Below are positions 1-8,329 of a stretch of DNA of 9,026 nt, in pieces (position 1 is the stretch's first letter; every line of letters begins with the position of its first letter). This DNA is from Pleurocapsa sp. MO_226.B13. GTDB lineage: Bacteria; Cyanobacteriota; Cyanobacteriia; Cyanobacteriales; Xenococcaceae. The DNA is taken from positions 1 through 9,026 of the forward strand of contig JASJEI010000495.1 in assembly GCA_030064795.1 (NCBI GenBank), in the 5' to 3' direction. The position numbers were made by a program, and so were the translations under genes. The notes beneath the pieces were generated by a model. The model searched no databases. It was given only the letters and a program-made list of their open reading frames with translations, and was not told the DNA's origin.

Positions 1-3000
1 CCTAAATCGAAATCTTTGGAAAAGATAGAAGAAATTGAGGAAGAAACAAATAAGGTTAATGATAATCCCGATCTAGTGGAATACGAATTTATCGATTTAG
101 AGATTAGGAATCTTTTCCTAGAAGATGCCCCCGTAAATGATTCTGTTGATGTGGTTAATGCTGTTTCTAGCTACATAGCAGAACAGTTAGGGGTATCTAT
201 GAGTGAGTTTATGGCGTTGTTGAAAGCACCACAGGAGGCAGACGAAAAACAAAGAGAAGATACGATTCAACCTTTTGCACAAATTACTGCAAAAATTTTA
301 AGGAAGTTGGGAGGAGAATACGCAGAATTTGCCGAGGAGTTAGAAAATTATAAGTTTGCTGACGAGTTGGAGAATAATATTACTGAAGCTACTCCATTGC
401 AGACTTCCAAATCAAATTTTTATGCTTTACTGATTGGAATTGATCGCTATGAACCCAATCAATACTACAAGAATCTAAATAGTTGCGTTCGAGATATCGA
501 CCGTGTAGCCAATTATTTTCAAAATACCCTTAAAGTTCCCCAGGAGCAAATCTGGAAATTAACATCCCCCTTAGAAGAGATTAAATTTAAATTTAGGTCG
601 GCTCGATCAGAAATCAAACCAACTTATGAAAATATTATTAATGCCTTCAAGGAAATAACTAGAACTGCTCAAGCTGGAGATCGAGTTTATATTCACTATT
701 CTGGTCATGGTGGGCGAACTCAGACTATTGTTCCTGAAATAAAAGGTAAAGATGGTTTTGATCAATGCTTAGTTCCGATGGATATAGATGCTGAGGCAAA
801 ATATTTGCGAGATACTGAGTTTACCGAAATTATCAAGAAAATGCTTGAGCGTCGATTAATTGTAACTATTATTATAGATAGCTCGCATTCTGGGGGGATG
901 ATCGACGAAGAAACTCTTCGGGCGGATGATTATGTATTTCTAGCTGCTTGTGGTCCTTCTGAATATAGCTATGAATATGCAGTAAATGACGAACAACGTC
1001 AAGGAGCATTAACATATTGGTTGTTAGATACCTTGTCTCAGATAATACCAGAGCTAACTTATAAAAAGTTGTATGACATAGTCTCTGCCAAAATCAAGCA
1101 AAAGTTTCCAAATCAAACACCAATGTTACTTGGAGAAAGCAATCGATTTGTGTTTAGCACTGAGTATTTAAGTAAAGATGAAACAGAAAAACCTAAATAT
1201 AAACTAACTAAAGGAGTTTTTATTGCTGACGAAAATAAAAATATTCCAGTCCTACAAGCACTTGAAAATCTTATTAATGAGAATAGTTGGATTCAATTAA
1301 CCAAAGAAAAATCTGACGCTGATTATATAGTTAAAATTGATGATAATAAAAAGTTTATAATTAGCGATCGTACAGAAGCAGCTTTTCCTAATATCAAACC
1401 TTCATTGTCAGCTAATGAAGATAATGTAAAACAACTTATTAAGCGTTTAGAACATATAGTTCAATATCATTTGGTTGAAGGACTAGAGAATGTTAATTCT
1501 GAAATATACAGCAAAATTAGGATTGAAATACTAGGCAAACAAGCAGACTATGAATCAGGAGAAACACCTAAACCAGAACCATTTGAAGATCCTGATAATC
1601 CAACTATTCATGATGGCGAATATTTATTTATCAAAATTATTAACGATTATTCTCAGATTTTAAACTTTACTGTTCTAGATTTAGAATCTAGTTGGGAAAT
1701 TACCCAAGTTGAACCAATTCCAATAAAAACAAGTCCCCTCCATACTCCTTTAGAGCCAGGCGAACATAAAACAATCATTTTACAAATGAGTCTTCCAGAG
1801 GGGGAAGAAAGAGTCTCTGATGTATTCAAAGTATTTGCTACACAAGATTACCTCAACTTTCGTTGGCTAGAGTTATCCTCACTAGATCAGGTAATCTTGC
1901 GACGAAAATCAAGAGATAGCAACATTAGATCCACCCTTGATTTTTATGCAGAATTATTGTCAGCTCCCACTAACAATTGGAGTACAAAACAAATAAGGAT
2001 CACAACTATTCGATATAAAGAACATTCTTTAAGAAAAATTCTCATTGTATCTTCTAACCCTAAAGGTACTTCTGCACTAGATTTAGATATTGAAAAACGA
2101 GAAATTAGAGAAGCCTTAAAAGGTTCTGAATTTATCATCGAAACCAGAGGTGCAGTTCGCTCAGAAGATTTACAAAAAGCCTTAATAGAGGTTAAACCAC
2201 AAATAGTTCACTTCTGCGGGCATGGAGAAGGAACAGAAGGAATAGTTTTAATGAATGATGCAGGGGAAATTAATTTTGCCAGTACTCAAGCTTTAACAGA
2301 CTTATTTAAAATATTCAGCGATCGCATTGAATGTATTGTTCTCAATGGTTGCTATTCAGAGGTTCAAGCTAATGCCATTGCTGAACATATCAATTATGTT
2401 GTAGGCATGAATCGCTCCATTCTCGATGAAGCAGCAATTACCTTTGCAGAAGGTTTTTATAGAGCTATAGGTGCAGGAGAATCAATTAAAAAAGCTTATA
2501 GCATGGGCAAGGTTGCGATTCAATTTGAGTATCCAGACGATGCAGCTATCCGACGTAAATTATACCTAGTCCAAGATGATGAAGATTTAGCCTTACCAAC
2601 ACCAGAATATTTAGTACCAGTTTTGAAACAGAAAGCAAATTTGATCGCCATTAAACCACCAAAACCAGAAGAGAAACCAAATTTTAAGTATTCTGTACAA
2701 TCTCTCATTGGTCATTCCGATTGGATTAGAGCGATCGCTTTTAGTCCAGATGGCAAGTATCTCGTCAGTGGTAGTAACGATCGCACTTTAAGATTATGGG
2801 ACTTACGGACTAGGCAGTTAATTCGCCTTCTCGAAGGGCATAAACAAAGAGTTAAATGTATTCAGATTAGTGAAGATGGTACGCTCATTATTAGTGCTAG
2901 TGTTGATAATACCTTGAAAATTTGGGAAGCAGAAACTGGTAACTGTATTAGAACCATTAAAACCTCTCAACATTCCCAAACGGTTTTAAATGCGATCGCA

Positions 3001-3594
3001 ATTAACTCCGATCTAAGTGCCATTGCCACTGGCAGTACTAGCAGGCAAGGCACTATAAAATTATGGAATGGGCAAACAGGGGAAATGATAAATGCAGTAA
3101 AAGCAGCTTCTAGCGGTATTCGTTCTCTAGCTATGAGCCAAGATGGCAAGATATTAGTTAGTGGTAGTGCTGGAAATACCGTTAAAATTTGGCATTTGAA
3201 TTCTGGATTGGACGAGACTTATCGTGTTATTCCTTATGCACATCTAAGTGATGTTCTCTCTTTAGCTATTCACAAGCAAATTCTTGTCAGTGGTGGAGAA
3301 GATCGCACTATTAAACTCTGGAATTTAGAAACAGCAGAAAAGCAACAACCTCACATTCTTAGAGGTCATGCGGGTCGTATCTGGAGTGTGGCAATTAGTC
3401 CTGATGGAAGGAAGATAGCTAGTGCCAGTGGGGACTATACAGTTAAAATTTGGGATATTAAAACTGGGCAAATGCTAGAGACTCTAACAGGACATTTAGG
3501 AGAAGTCAGAACAGTTGCTTTTAGTCCTGATAGTCAAATGCTTGCTAGTGCTGGAGATGATTGGGAAATTAAACTTTGGCAGCTTGACGATTAA
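1..3594 (+). CDS. Caspase-like (pseudo-catalytic) - CHAT peptidase - WD40 fusion protein, 5' partial
   Basis: The frame is open to base 1, so the true start is probably upstream. The first start-like codon inside is TTG at 16, with no Shine-Dalgarno visible; residue numbers here count from it. Domains in order: an unassigned acidic N-terminal region (1-135); a caspase-fold domain (about 138-390) with LLIGIDRY, the SGHGG His (H231) and DSSHSGG; a beta-rich linker region (about 395-660) like those that accompany bacterial caspases; a CHAT domain (about 674-840) with HFCGHG (H736) and LNGCYS (C779); and seven WD40 repeats (about 893-1190), enough for one propeller. Position 290, where orthocaspases have the nucleophilic Cys of DxCHSG, is Ser, so the caspase unit is probably inactive or altered, while the CHAT dyad looks complete. 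It is likely a cytoplasmic sensor-protease: no signal peptide or membrane segment is visible in the part present. It is followed after 42 bases by a TPR-CHAT gene on the same strand, probably in one operon. The substrate is unknown. Confidence 0.88.
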   Translation, partial: PKSKSLEKIEEIEEETNKVNDNPDLVEYEFIDLEIRNLFLEDAPVNDSVDVVNAVSSYIAEQLGVSMSEFMALLKAPQEADEKQREDTIQPFAQITAKILRKLGGEYAEFAEELENYKFADELENNITEATPLQTSKSNFYALLIGIDRYEPNQYYKNLNSCVRDIDRVANYFQNTLKVPQEQIWKLTSPLEEIKFKFRSARSEIKPTYENIINAFKEITRTAQAGDRVYIHYSGHGGRTQTIVPEIKGKDGFDQCLVPMDIDAEAKYLRDTEFTEIIKKMLERRLIVTIIIDSSHSGGMIDEETLRADDYVFLAACGPSEYSYEYAVNDEQRQGALTYWLLDTLSQIIPELTYKKLYDIVSAKIKQKFPNQTPMLLGESNRFVFSTEYLSKDETEKPKYKLTKGVFIADENKNIPVLQALENLINENSWIQLTKEKSDADYIVKIDDNKKFIISDRTEAAFPNIKPSLSANEDNVKQLIKRLEHIVQYHLVEGLENVNSEIYSKIRIEILGKQADYESGETPKPEPFEDPDNPTIHDGEYLFIKIINDYSQILNFTVLDLESSWEITQVEPIPIKTSPLHTPLEPGEHKTIILQMSLPEGEERVSDVFKVFATQDYLNFRWLELSSLDQVILRRKSRDSNIRSTLDFYAELLSAPTNNWSTKQIRITTIRYKEHSLRKILIVSSNPKGTSALDLDIEKREIREALKGSEFIIETRGAVRSEDLQKALIEVKPQIVHFCGHGEGTEGIVLMNDAGEINFASTQALTDLFKIFSDRIECIVLNGCYSEVQANAIAEHINYVVGMNRSILDEAAITFAEGFYRAIGAGESIKKAYSMGKVAIQFEYPDDAAIRRKLYLVQDDEDLALPTPEYLVPVLKQKANLIAIKPPKPEEKPNFKYSVQSLIGHSDWIRAIAFSPDGKYLVSGSNDRTLRLWDLRTRQLIRLLEGHKQRVKCIQISEDGTLIISASVDNTLKIWEAETGNCIRTIKTSQHSQTVLNAIAINSDLSAIATGSTSRQGTIKLWNGQTGEMINAVKAASSGIRSLAMSQDGKILVSGSAGNTVKIWHLNSGLDETYRVIPYAHLSDVLSLAIHKQILVSGGEDRTIKLWNLETAEKQQPHILRGHAGRIWSVAISPDGRKIASASGDYTVKIWDIKTGQMLETLTGHLGEVRTVAFSPDSQMLASAGDDWEIKLWQLDD

Positions 3595-3621
3595 TTAATA
3601 CTCATCTTTTTAGCCTTAATT

Positions 3622-3625
3622 GAGG
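3622..3625 (+). promoter_or_regulatory. Shine-Dalgarno candidate for the TPR-CHAT gene
   Basis: GAGG lies 11 bases before the ATG at 3637. It supports that start, although a second in-frame ATG two codons later (3643) is also possible. The motif sits in the 5-base loop of a short AT-only inverted repeat (TTAAT/ATTAA, 3616-3630). Confidence 0.4.
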
Positions 3626-3636
3626 ATTAACGAATC

Positions 3637-6075
3637 ATGAAGATGAATCAGGAAATTGTATCTCTAACTAATCAAGCATCACTAGCTCTAGAGCAAAAAG
3701 ACCATCAAACTGCTCTTGATACTTACGCTCAAGCCTTGAAAATTGCCAGAGAAGAAAAGCTTTCCCGCCTTACCGCAGTCATCCTCAACTATATCGGAGA
3801 TACCTTTCAAGCTCAAGGAGAAATCCAAGATGCGGTAATTGCCTACGAAGCTGCTCTAGAAGCTTTAGAATCAGAAGATACCTTGAAAGTAGAATCGGTA
3901 ATCGATCGCCTGAGTCAAGTTTCTAAAGGTTTTTATAGTAATCCCGAACCTCCCCCCGATCTCTACAGTGCAGAAGTGGCAGAAACTCTCGAAGCCGAAG
4001 CTAACGATCCAGCCCTACCGATTAAACTCTGGCTCGATCTAGGTAATGCCTATCTCCGCCAACCTCAAGAAGCACCAGCTTTAAATGCTTACCAACAAGC
4101 ACTGCAATATCCAGAAATTGATAATAATCTGTTGCTGAAAGCTTATGCGATCGCCAATATTGGGGAAATTTATCGCCGACAGGATAACTTAGAACTAGCT
4201 GAAGCCAATCTTCAAGAAGCATTGGAACTATTCGATCGAGTAAATGCACCTTTAGGAAAACGTCGTGGGTTGGCAATATTGGCAAGTATCAATAGCGATC
4301 GCCAGCAATTCAACGAAGCTGAAACCCTTTATCAACAGTCATTATACCTCTACGAACAAGCACAAGACAATCTCGGTAGAGGTAAAACTTCCGCAGGTTT
4401 AGCACGACTGTATTTGGAACAAAAACGTTTTAGTGATGCCCAACCAATCTATCAACAAGCATTTGACATAGCTCAAACAGAAAAAGATTGGGAAACATTG
4501 GGACATTGTTATTGGGGCTTGGGATGTTGTCATCAGGAAGCAGGAGAATTGGAACAGGCGATCGCATCTTTTCAAAAAGCTCTAGATTTAATTGAATTAC
4601 GACAACAAGACTTACGCACAGATGAAGGAAAAGTGACCTTTCTTGATAGCGTTAAAGATGTATTTGACAGGTTGTTAATTGCTCATCTCGATCTGGCTGA
4701 AAGAGAAAATGGTAATTATCAAGCTGCTCTAGAAATCGCTGAAAGTGCTAGAGGGAGAGCCTTAAGTGACTTAATGGGAGGAGAGAAACGCAGGCATCCC
4801 CAACTAAAGAAACAGGAAAAAGTCGAGGGTTTAGAGCTTAAGCTAAGTGCAATGGAAGTAGAGAGCAATTCCTTTAGCGACATGAGAGTTCAAGCTGCAC
4901 CTGGGATTCCCTCTAATCCATCAAATAACAATGCCATAGATTCGGCAAAGGAAACCGATCAATCTATAGAAGTATCCCCCTTAGCCAGATTAGTATTCTA
5001 TGTTCTCTTAGATCGCACCGCTATTTTTGCCGTTACTCCTGATGGTAAAGTATCGGGTTATGTCAGTCCCATAGGCTGTCACGAATTAGAGCAGAAAGTT
5101 GCCCGTCTGCGAAGAGCTATGAAGATAGATGAAGCATCCCGTGGAGTGGAGCGTAAACTATTAGTAGTAGAACAAGTAGAATCAGTAGAATTTCCTCCTG
5201 TTGACCTAGAAAGCTTACTGCAAGGATTTTATGACGATCTGGTTGCTCCTGTAGCTGAGGCTTTTCCCACTGAGGGAAATACTTTAGTTATTGAACCTCA
5301 TGCTTCATTATGGCTTGTTCCCTTTGCTGCACTTCAACTGCCAGATGGAAAGTATATGTGCGATCGCTGGTCTTTAATTTATACTCCCTCCGCCCAGACT
5401 TTAGAGGAAATCCGTAACCAACCCTGTTATGCAACTATAAACAAATCAAAAATTCTTGCAGTAGGCAATCCAGTAATGCCCAAAGTTCCCACTCAGGATG
5501 GCTTTGAAATTACTCTTCCACCATTATCAGGAGCAGAAGAGGAAGCTCAAGCTATTGTAGAATCTTGGGGAGATCGCCAGCATACTTTACTTCTAAAAGA
5601 AGCAGCAACCGAAGCAGCAGTTAAAGATTTTGCCCAAATCCACAATATTATTCATCTCGCTACCCATGGTATTGCCTATACAGAAGAGCCCTTGAAATCC
5701 TTTGTGGCTTTTTTTCCCACTGAAACCGAAAACGGATTACTAACTGCTAGAGAAGTAGCCCACAATCGCGATTTACCTGCGGATTTAGTGGTGCTTAGTG
5801 CCTGTCAGACTGGACTAGGGCGCATTTCTGGAGATGGAATGCTGGGGCTGAGTCGAGCTTTTTTAATCGCAGGAGCAAGAACAGTTGTGGTTAGTCAGTG
5901 GAGTGTGAGCGATCGCGCTACTAAAGAATTAATGGTAGCTTTCTATCAGAATTATGTTGAATTAAGAAATAAGGCGATCGCACTTCAAAGAGCCATGCAA
6001 ATAGTGCGTTCTAAGTCCGAGTATAAGCATCCTAGTTGTTGGGCAGCATTTTTGTTAGTAGGTGCTGAAATATGA
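3637..6075 (+). CDS. TPR repeat - CHAT domain peptidase
   Basis: This is an 812-residue cytoplasmic protein. Residues 1 to about 340 form tandem tetratricopeptide repeats with the usual pattern (for example ALDTYAQALKIA, AIASFQKALDLI). A helical segment with ESARGRALSDLMGG follows (around 370-385), then a polar low-complexity linker rich in Asn and Ser (about 405-435), then the CHAT domain (about 445-810). The CHAT catalytic His is in HLATHG (H677) and the Cys in LSACQTG (C723); the C-terminal SEYKHPSCWAAFLLVG block is typical. CHAT proteins are caspase-fold cysteine peptidases of clan CD. The TPR-CHAT protein Csx29 is the protease of type III-E craspase, and CHAT peptidases activate bacterial gasdermins in some operons. 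Here there is no Cas gene or gasdermin in view, so the target is unknown. Length and motifs look complete. It lies 42 bases after the caspase-CHAT-WD40 gene and its stop overlaps a small ORF in an ATGA arrangement. Confidence 0.93.
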   Translation: MKMNQEIVSLTNQASLALEQKDHQTALDTYAQALKIAREEKLSRLTAVILNYIGDTFQAQGEIQDAVIAYEAALEALESEDTLKVESVIDRLSQVSKGFYSNPEPPPDLYSAEVAETLEAEANDPALPIKLWLDLGNAYLRQPQEAPALNAYQQALQYPEIDNNLLLKAYAIANIGEIYRRQDNLELAEANLQEALELFDRVNAPLGKRRGLAILASINSDRQQFNEAETLYQQSLYLYEQAQDNLGRGKTSAGLARLYLEQKRFSDAQPIYQQAFDIAQTEKDWETLGHCYWGLGCCHQEAGELEQAIASFQKALDLIELRQQDLRTDEGKVTFLDSVKDVFDRLLIAHLDLAERENGNYQAALEIAESARGRALSDLMGGEKRRHPQLKKQEKVEGLELKLSAMEVESNSFSDMRVQAAPGIPSNPSNNNAIDSAKETDQSIEVSPLARLVFYVLLDRTAIFAVTPDGKVSGYVSPIGCHELEQKVARLRRAMKIDEASRGVERKLLVVEQVESVEFPPVDLESLLQGFYDDLVAPVAEAFPTEGNTLVIEPHASLWLVPFAALQLPDGKYMCDRWSLIYTPSAQTLEEIRNQPCYATINKSKILAVGNPVMPKVPTQDGFEITLPPLSGAEEEAQAIVESWGDRQHTLLLKEAATEAAVKDFAQIHNIIHLATHGIAYTEEPLKSFVAFFPTETENGLLTAREVAHNRDLPADLVVLSACQTGLGRISGDGMLGLSRAFLIAGARTVVVSQWSVSDRATKELMVAFYQNYVELRNKAIALQRAMQIVRSKSEYKHPSCWAAFLLVGAEI

Positions 6076-6158
6076 AGGATTGTGAGTTGACGCTAGAGGA
6101 GATGCGATCTCATCTCGCTATCAAAGGTTTGGGGTTGGCAGGGTTAGATAAGAATTAA
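6072..6158 (+). CDS. Small 28-residue ORF overlapping the stop of the TPR-CHAT gene
   Basis: ATG at 6072 overlaps the TGA of the upstream gene (ATGA), the usual layout for translational coupling. The ORF runs 28 codons to TAA at 6156-6158. The peptide begins MKDCELTLEEMRSHLAIKGL, with a helix-like charged first half and a Gly/Leu-rich second half (GLGLAGLDKN). It has no signal peptide or membrane segment. I do not recognise it. It could be a small partner or substrate of the peptidase, the N-terminal stub of a decayed downstream gene, or chance. It stands out only because of the exact coupling. Confidence 0.35.
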   Translation: MKDCELTLEEMRSHLAIKGLGLAGLDKN

Positions 6159-6175
6159 TTAATTTTTGATTCTTA
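6149..6175 (+). terminator. Weak AT-rich inverted repeat after the TPR-CHAT unit
   Basis: TAAGAAT (6149-6155) and ATTCTTA (6169-6175) are perfect 7-base arms around a 13-base AT-rich loop, straddling the stop of the small ORF. The stem is A+T only apart from one G-C pair and has no clear T-tract after it, so terminator function is doubtful. The rest of the gap to 6280 is AT-rich; TACAAT at 6203-6208 resembles a -10 box but has no convincing -35 partner. Confidence 0.2.
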
Positions 6176-6279
6176 ATGGAGATCGCCTTAAATTCTATCA
6201 AATACAATAAAACTAGAGAAAAATTAAGATAACAGCCTAATACGTTAATTTATTATCTTAGTAATCTCATGAATACAAG

Positions 6280-7629
6280 ATGACGAAAGAGTTCGATCGC
6301 AGTTTAGCTGTTGTTATTGGCATCAATGATTATCAAAATGGGATAGATACTCTACAAACTGCTATCCCCGATGCTTTTGCGATCGCCGAAATTCTCAACA
6401 AAAGCTACAAGTATAAATTAGTTCATCCTAAATTTGAGTCAGAGGTAATAGTAAATCAGTATGCAACAAAAGAGCGTCTAGAAACTCTGTTAAAAGATAT
6501 TCTGCCTAACAAGATTAAGCCAACAGAGAGCGATCGCTTAATCTTTTATTTTGCAGGACATGGTATTGCCCGTAATAGCGATGAAGGACCAGAAGGCTAT
6601 CTTGTGCCTCAAGATGCCGATATGAAAGATCGAGGCTCTCTACTAAAGATGAGGGAAATTCATGATTGGTTAGCTCAACTAGAATGCAGGCATCTATTAG
6701 TAATACTTGATTGTTGCTTTGCAGGAACATTTCGTTGGGCAAGTTATCGTAAATTAATTCCTATTAGTCAAGATATAACCGAAGCTCATTACGATCGCTT
6801 TATTAAATTTCCTGCTTGGCAAGTTCTTACATCAGCTTCTTATAATCAAGGGGCTTTAGAATTTCTCAATAATCGAGATGTTGAACCAAATAGAAAGCAT
6901 TCTCCTTTTGCCGAAGGTTTAATTGAAGCTCTGCAACAAGAAAAAGGAGATTTAAATAATGATGGGATTATTATTGCGACTGAGTTGTATCTTTATCTGA
7001 GGGATTATGTCGAACTAAATTCTAAAGATAGACAAACTCCAGGTTTTTTCCCCCTCAAGAAACACGATCGCGGAGAATATATATTTAAGCTTCCCAATAC
7101 TCCCTTAAATCTCAAAAAAACACCTGAACTAAGTAAGGAAAATAATCCCTATCGAGGTCTAGATCCTTTTGAAGAAAAACACGCTGCGTTATTTTTTGGT
7201 CGGGAAGAAGTTATTAAAGAGTTATTTACTAAGGTTTCTCAACCCCATCATCAATTAACTGTCGTTTCAGGAATATCTGGATCTGGTAAATCCAGTTTAG
7301 TTCAAGCTGGTTTAATTCCTTGTTTACGAAAGAATCAAGCCCAGCAATGGCTGATATTCGATCCTATTCGCCCAGGAACAAATCCTTATACTTCTCTGGC
7401 AAGAGTCTTATCACAGCTAGATAGTAATCCAGCAGAGCAATCTGGCGATTCACCAATTTTAGGCAAACAAGCACAAGACAAATCCAGTCAGTTTATTCAA
7501 AAAATCAAAACTTGGGGTAAGCAAAATCCCAATTCCCATTGGTCACAAGTTAAGATTATAGAAAATTTGTCAAGATCACGTTATAAATCGTTATCAAACT
7601 GGGGAATGCTTGGCCGAGCTTGCTTTTGA
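6280..7629 (+). CDS. Caspase-like peptidase - nSTAND NTPase, N-terminal part, truncated by an inserted element
   Basis: The first 419 codons (to 7536) are native sequence and the last 30 are read from an inserted element up to a TGA. Residues 9 to about 260 form a caspase-fold domain: LAVVIGINDYQ, the His in FAGHG (H94) and the Cys in LDCCFAG (C146). Both dyad residues are present, unlike the caspase domain of the first gene. The nSTAND NTPase starts near residue 289 (NPYRGLDPFEEKHAALFFGR) with Walker A GISGSGKSS (K337). Walker B is missing here because it lies beyond the insertion, at 7841-7861. Complete relatives continue through the rest of the NTPase into many WD40 repeats, so this product has lost ATP-switch completion and its sensor. 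The isolated caspase domain could still fold. The gene starts 204 bases after the TPR-CHAT gene; no strong Shine-Dalgarno precedes the ATG. It is probably a pseudogene, or makes an unregulated peptidase fragment. Confidence 0.85.
   Translation: MTKEFDRSLAVVIGINDYQNGIDTLQTAIPDAFAIAEILNKSYKYKLVHPKFESEVIVNQYATKERLETLLKDILPNKIKPTESDRLIFYFAGHGIARNSDEGPEGYLVPQDADMKDRGSLLKMREIHDWLAQLECRHLLVILDCCFAGTFRWASYRKLIPISQDITEAHYDRFIKFPAWQVLTSASYNQGALEFLNNRDVEPNRKHSPFAEGLIEALQQEKGDLNNDGIIIATELYLYLRDYVELNSKDRQTPGFFPLKKHDRGEYIFKLPNTPLNLKKTPELSKENNPYRGLDPFEEKHAALFFGREEVIKELFTKVSQPHHQLTVVSGISGSGKSSLVQAGLIPCLRKNQAQQWLIFDPIRPGTNPYTSLARVLSQLDSNPAEQSGDSPILGKQAQDKSSQFIQKIKTWGKQNPNSHWSQVKIIENLSRSRYKSLSNWGMLGRACF
7528..7536. 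repeat. Left copy of 9-bp target-site duplication
   Basis: CCCAATTCC encodes P-N-S (codons 417-419 of the caspase-NTPase frame) directly before the inserted element. The identical 9 bases recur at 7829-7837. Confidence 0.85.
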
Positions 7630-7828
7630 GAGTTCTTGTCAGGAGCGCGAGCGCTTTCTTCAATCAGCGCTCGCGCTCCTGAAATAGACCGAAAGTTGAA
7701 TATTTGCTTTCTGATCTTATCTTGGAGCGAAAGCTTCAAACATCAATAACAGCAAGAGATTGAATAGTTTGTTAAAATTAATAAAAAACACTTGACAAAT
7801 ACAACTTAGTCTTAACTTGTGACCAATG
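7537..7828. mobile_element. 292-bp MITE-like element inserted in the caspase-NTPase gene
   Basis: The ends are inverted repeats. The first 19 bases, CATTGGTCACAAGTTAAGA, are the exact reverse complement of the last 19. Over 38 bases (7537-7574 against 7791-7828) the match is 31/38, with a second conserved block ATTTGTCAAG at positions 29-38 of each arm. Identical 9-bp direct repeats flank it (7528-7536, 7829-7837). No transposase ORF is inside, so it is non-autonomous and would need a transposase from a related insertion sequence elsewhere in the genome. A 9-bp duplication occurs in several IS groups (IS1 and IS10/IS50-type IS4 relatives, for example); I cannot assign the family. It ends one reading frame (TGA at 7627-7629) and its last three bases form the ATG at 7826. 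Confidence 0.88.
7639..7682. repeat. Perfect 17-bp G+C-rich hairpin inside the MITE
   Basis: Arm TCAGGAGCGCGAGCGCT (7639-7655) is perfectly complementary to 7666-7682 around a 10-base loop. It is far richer in G+C than its surroundings. No T-tract follows, so it does not look like an intrinsic terminator. It resembles a REP-type palindromic repeat, either nested in the MITE or part of its fold-back structure. Confidence 0.8.
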
Positions 7829-8239
7829 CCCAATTCCAGACTGTTGTTGGTAATTGACCAAGGAGAATTAGTTGCTACTCTCCCACATCAGGGTCAGGTC
7901 AATAGCGTCCAATTTAGTCCCGACGGGCAATTCATTGTTACTGCTTCATGGGGCGCTCCGGTGAAACTATGGAACAGGGAGGGAGAATTATATACTACTC
8001 TCCCACATCTGGGTGGAGTCAGAAGTGCCCAATTTAGTTCTGATGGGCAATTTATTGTGACCGCCTCAAGTGACAGTACAGCAAAGCTTTGGAAGGTAGG
8101 AAATTTCAACCTAGATTATATGCTTTCTCAAGCTTGTCAAGAAATAATAGGTTATCTACAACATAATGCTGAAGAAACAGACCGCACCTTATGCGATGGC
8201 ATACCTTTGGTAGAAGAGGAGACAGAGCTGGCAAGATAG
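7826..8239 (+). pseudogene. C-terminal remnant of the caspase-nSTAND-WD40 gene
   Basis: From 7829 this is the continuation of the gene that starts at 6280; the ATG at 7826 is the last three bases of the inserted element and has no Shine-Dalgarno. The frame begins PNSRLLLVIDQ, a Walker B strand, then jumps directly to two WD40 repeats of exactly 40 residues each (DNA period 120 bases, 7862 and 7982; GELVATLPHQG and GELYTTLPHLG). It ends with the tail block DYMLSQACQEIIGYL...DRTLCDGI that closes many cyanobacterial nSTAND-WD40 proteins. Complete relatives have FEEL and several hundred residues of NTPase and propeller between Walker B and the last repeats, so an in-frame internal deletion is inferred at about 7861. 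A two-blade WD40 unit is unlikely to fold as a propeller by itself. Confidence 0.78.
7829..7837. repeat. Right copy of 9-bp target-site duplication
   Basis: CCCAATTCC, identical to 7528-7536, again read as P-N-S in the downstream frame. Deleting 301 bases (element plus one copy) fuses the two halves in frame. Confidence 0.85.
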
Positions 8240-8329
8240 CAAGAAACAAAATAAAGCCTAAACAATTAAAGTAAAAGTTTTTACCACCCAAATGATTAGC
8301 TGAGAAAGTCGGAATAGATTTTTGTCATT

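Noticed and set aside
1944..2138. Minus-strand ORF of 64 codons inside the first gene
   Set aside because: It is a shadow of the strongly supported + strand multidomain gene and shows no recognisable motif. The other short minus-strand frames within the coding regions are treated in the same way.
6269..6283. Tiny leader ORF (ATG AAT ACA AGA TGA) overlapping the caspase-NTPase start
   Set aside because: Four codons with no ribosome-binding site can easily be chance in AT-rich DNA.
7792..7818. Possible promoter inside the MITE (TTGACA at 7792-7797 with TAACTT at 7813-7818)
   Set aside because: The spacing is 15 bases, the -10 is poor, and both motifs fall in the inverted repeat, whose sequence is explained by transposase recognition.
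8240..8329. Gap between the WD40 remnant and the caspase fragment
   Set aside because: I looked for a promoter, terminator or repeat and saw nothing beyond AT-rich sequence with stops in the caspase frame.
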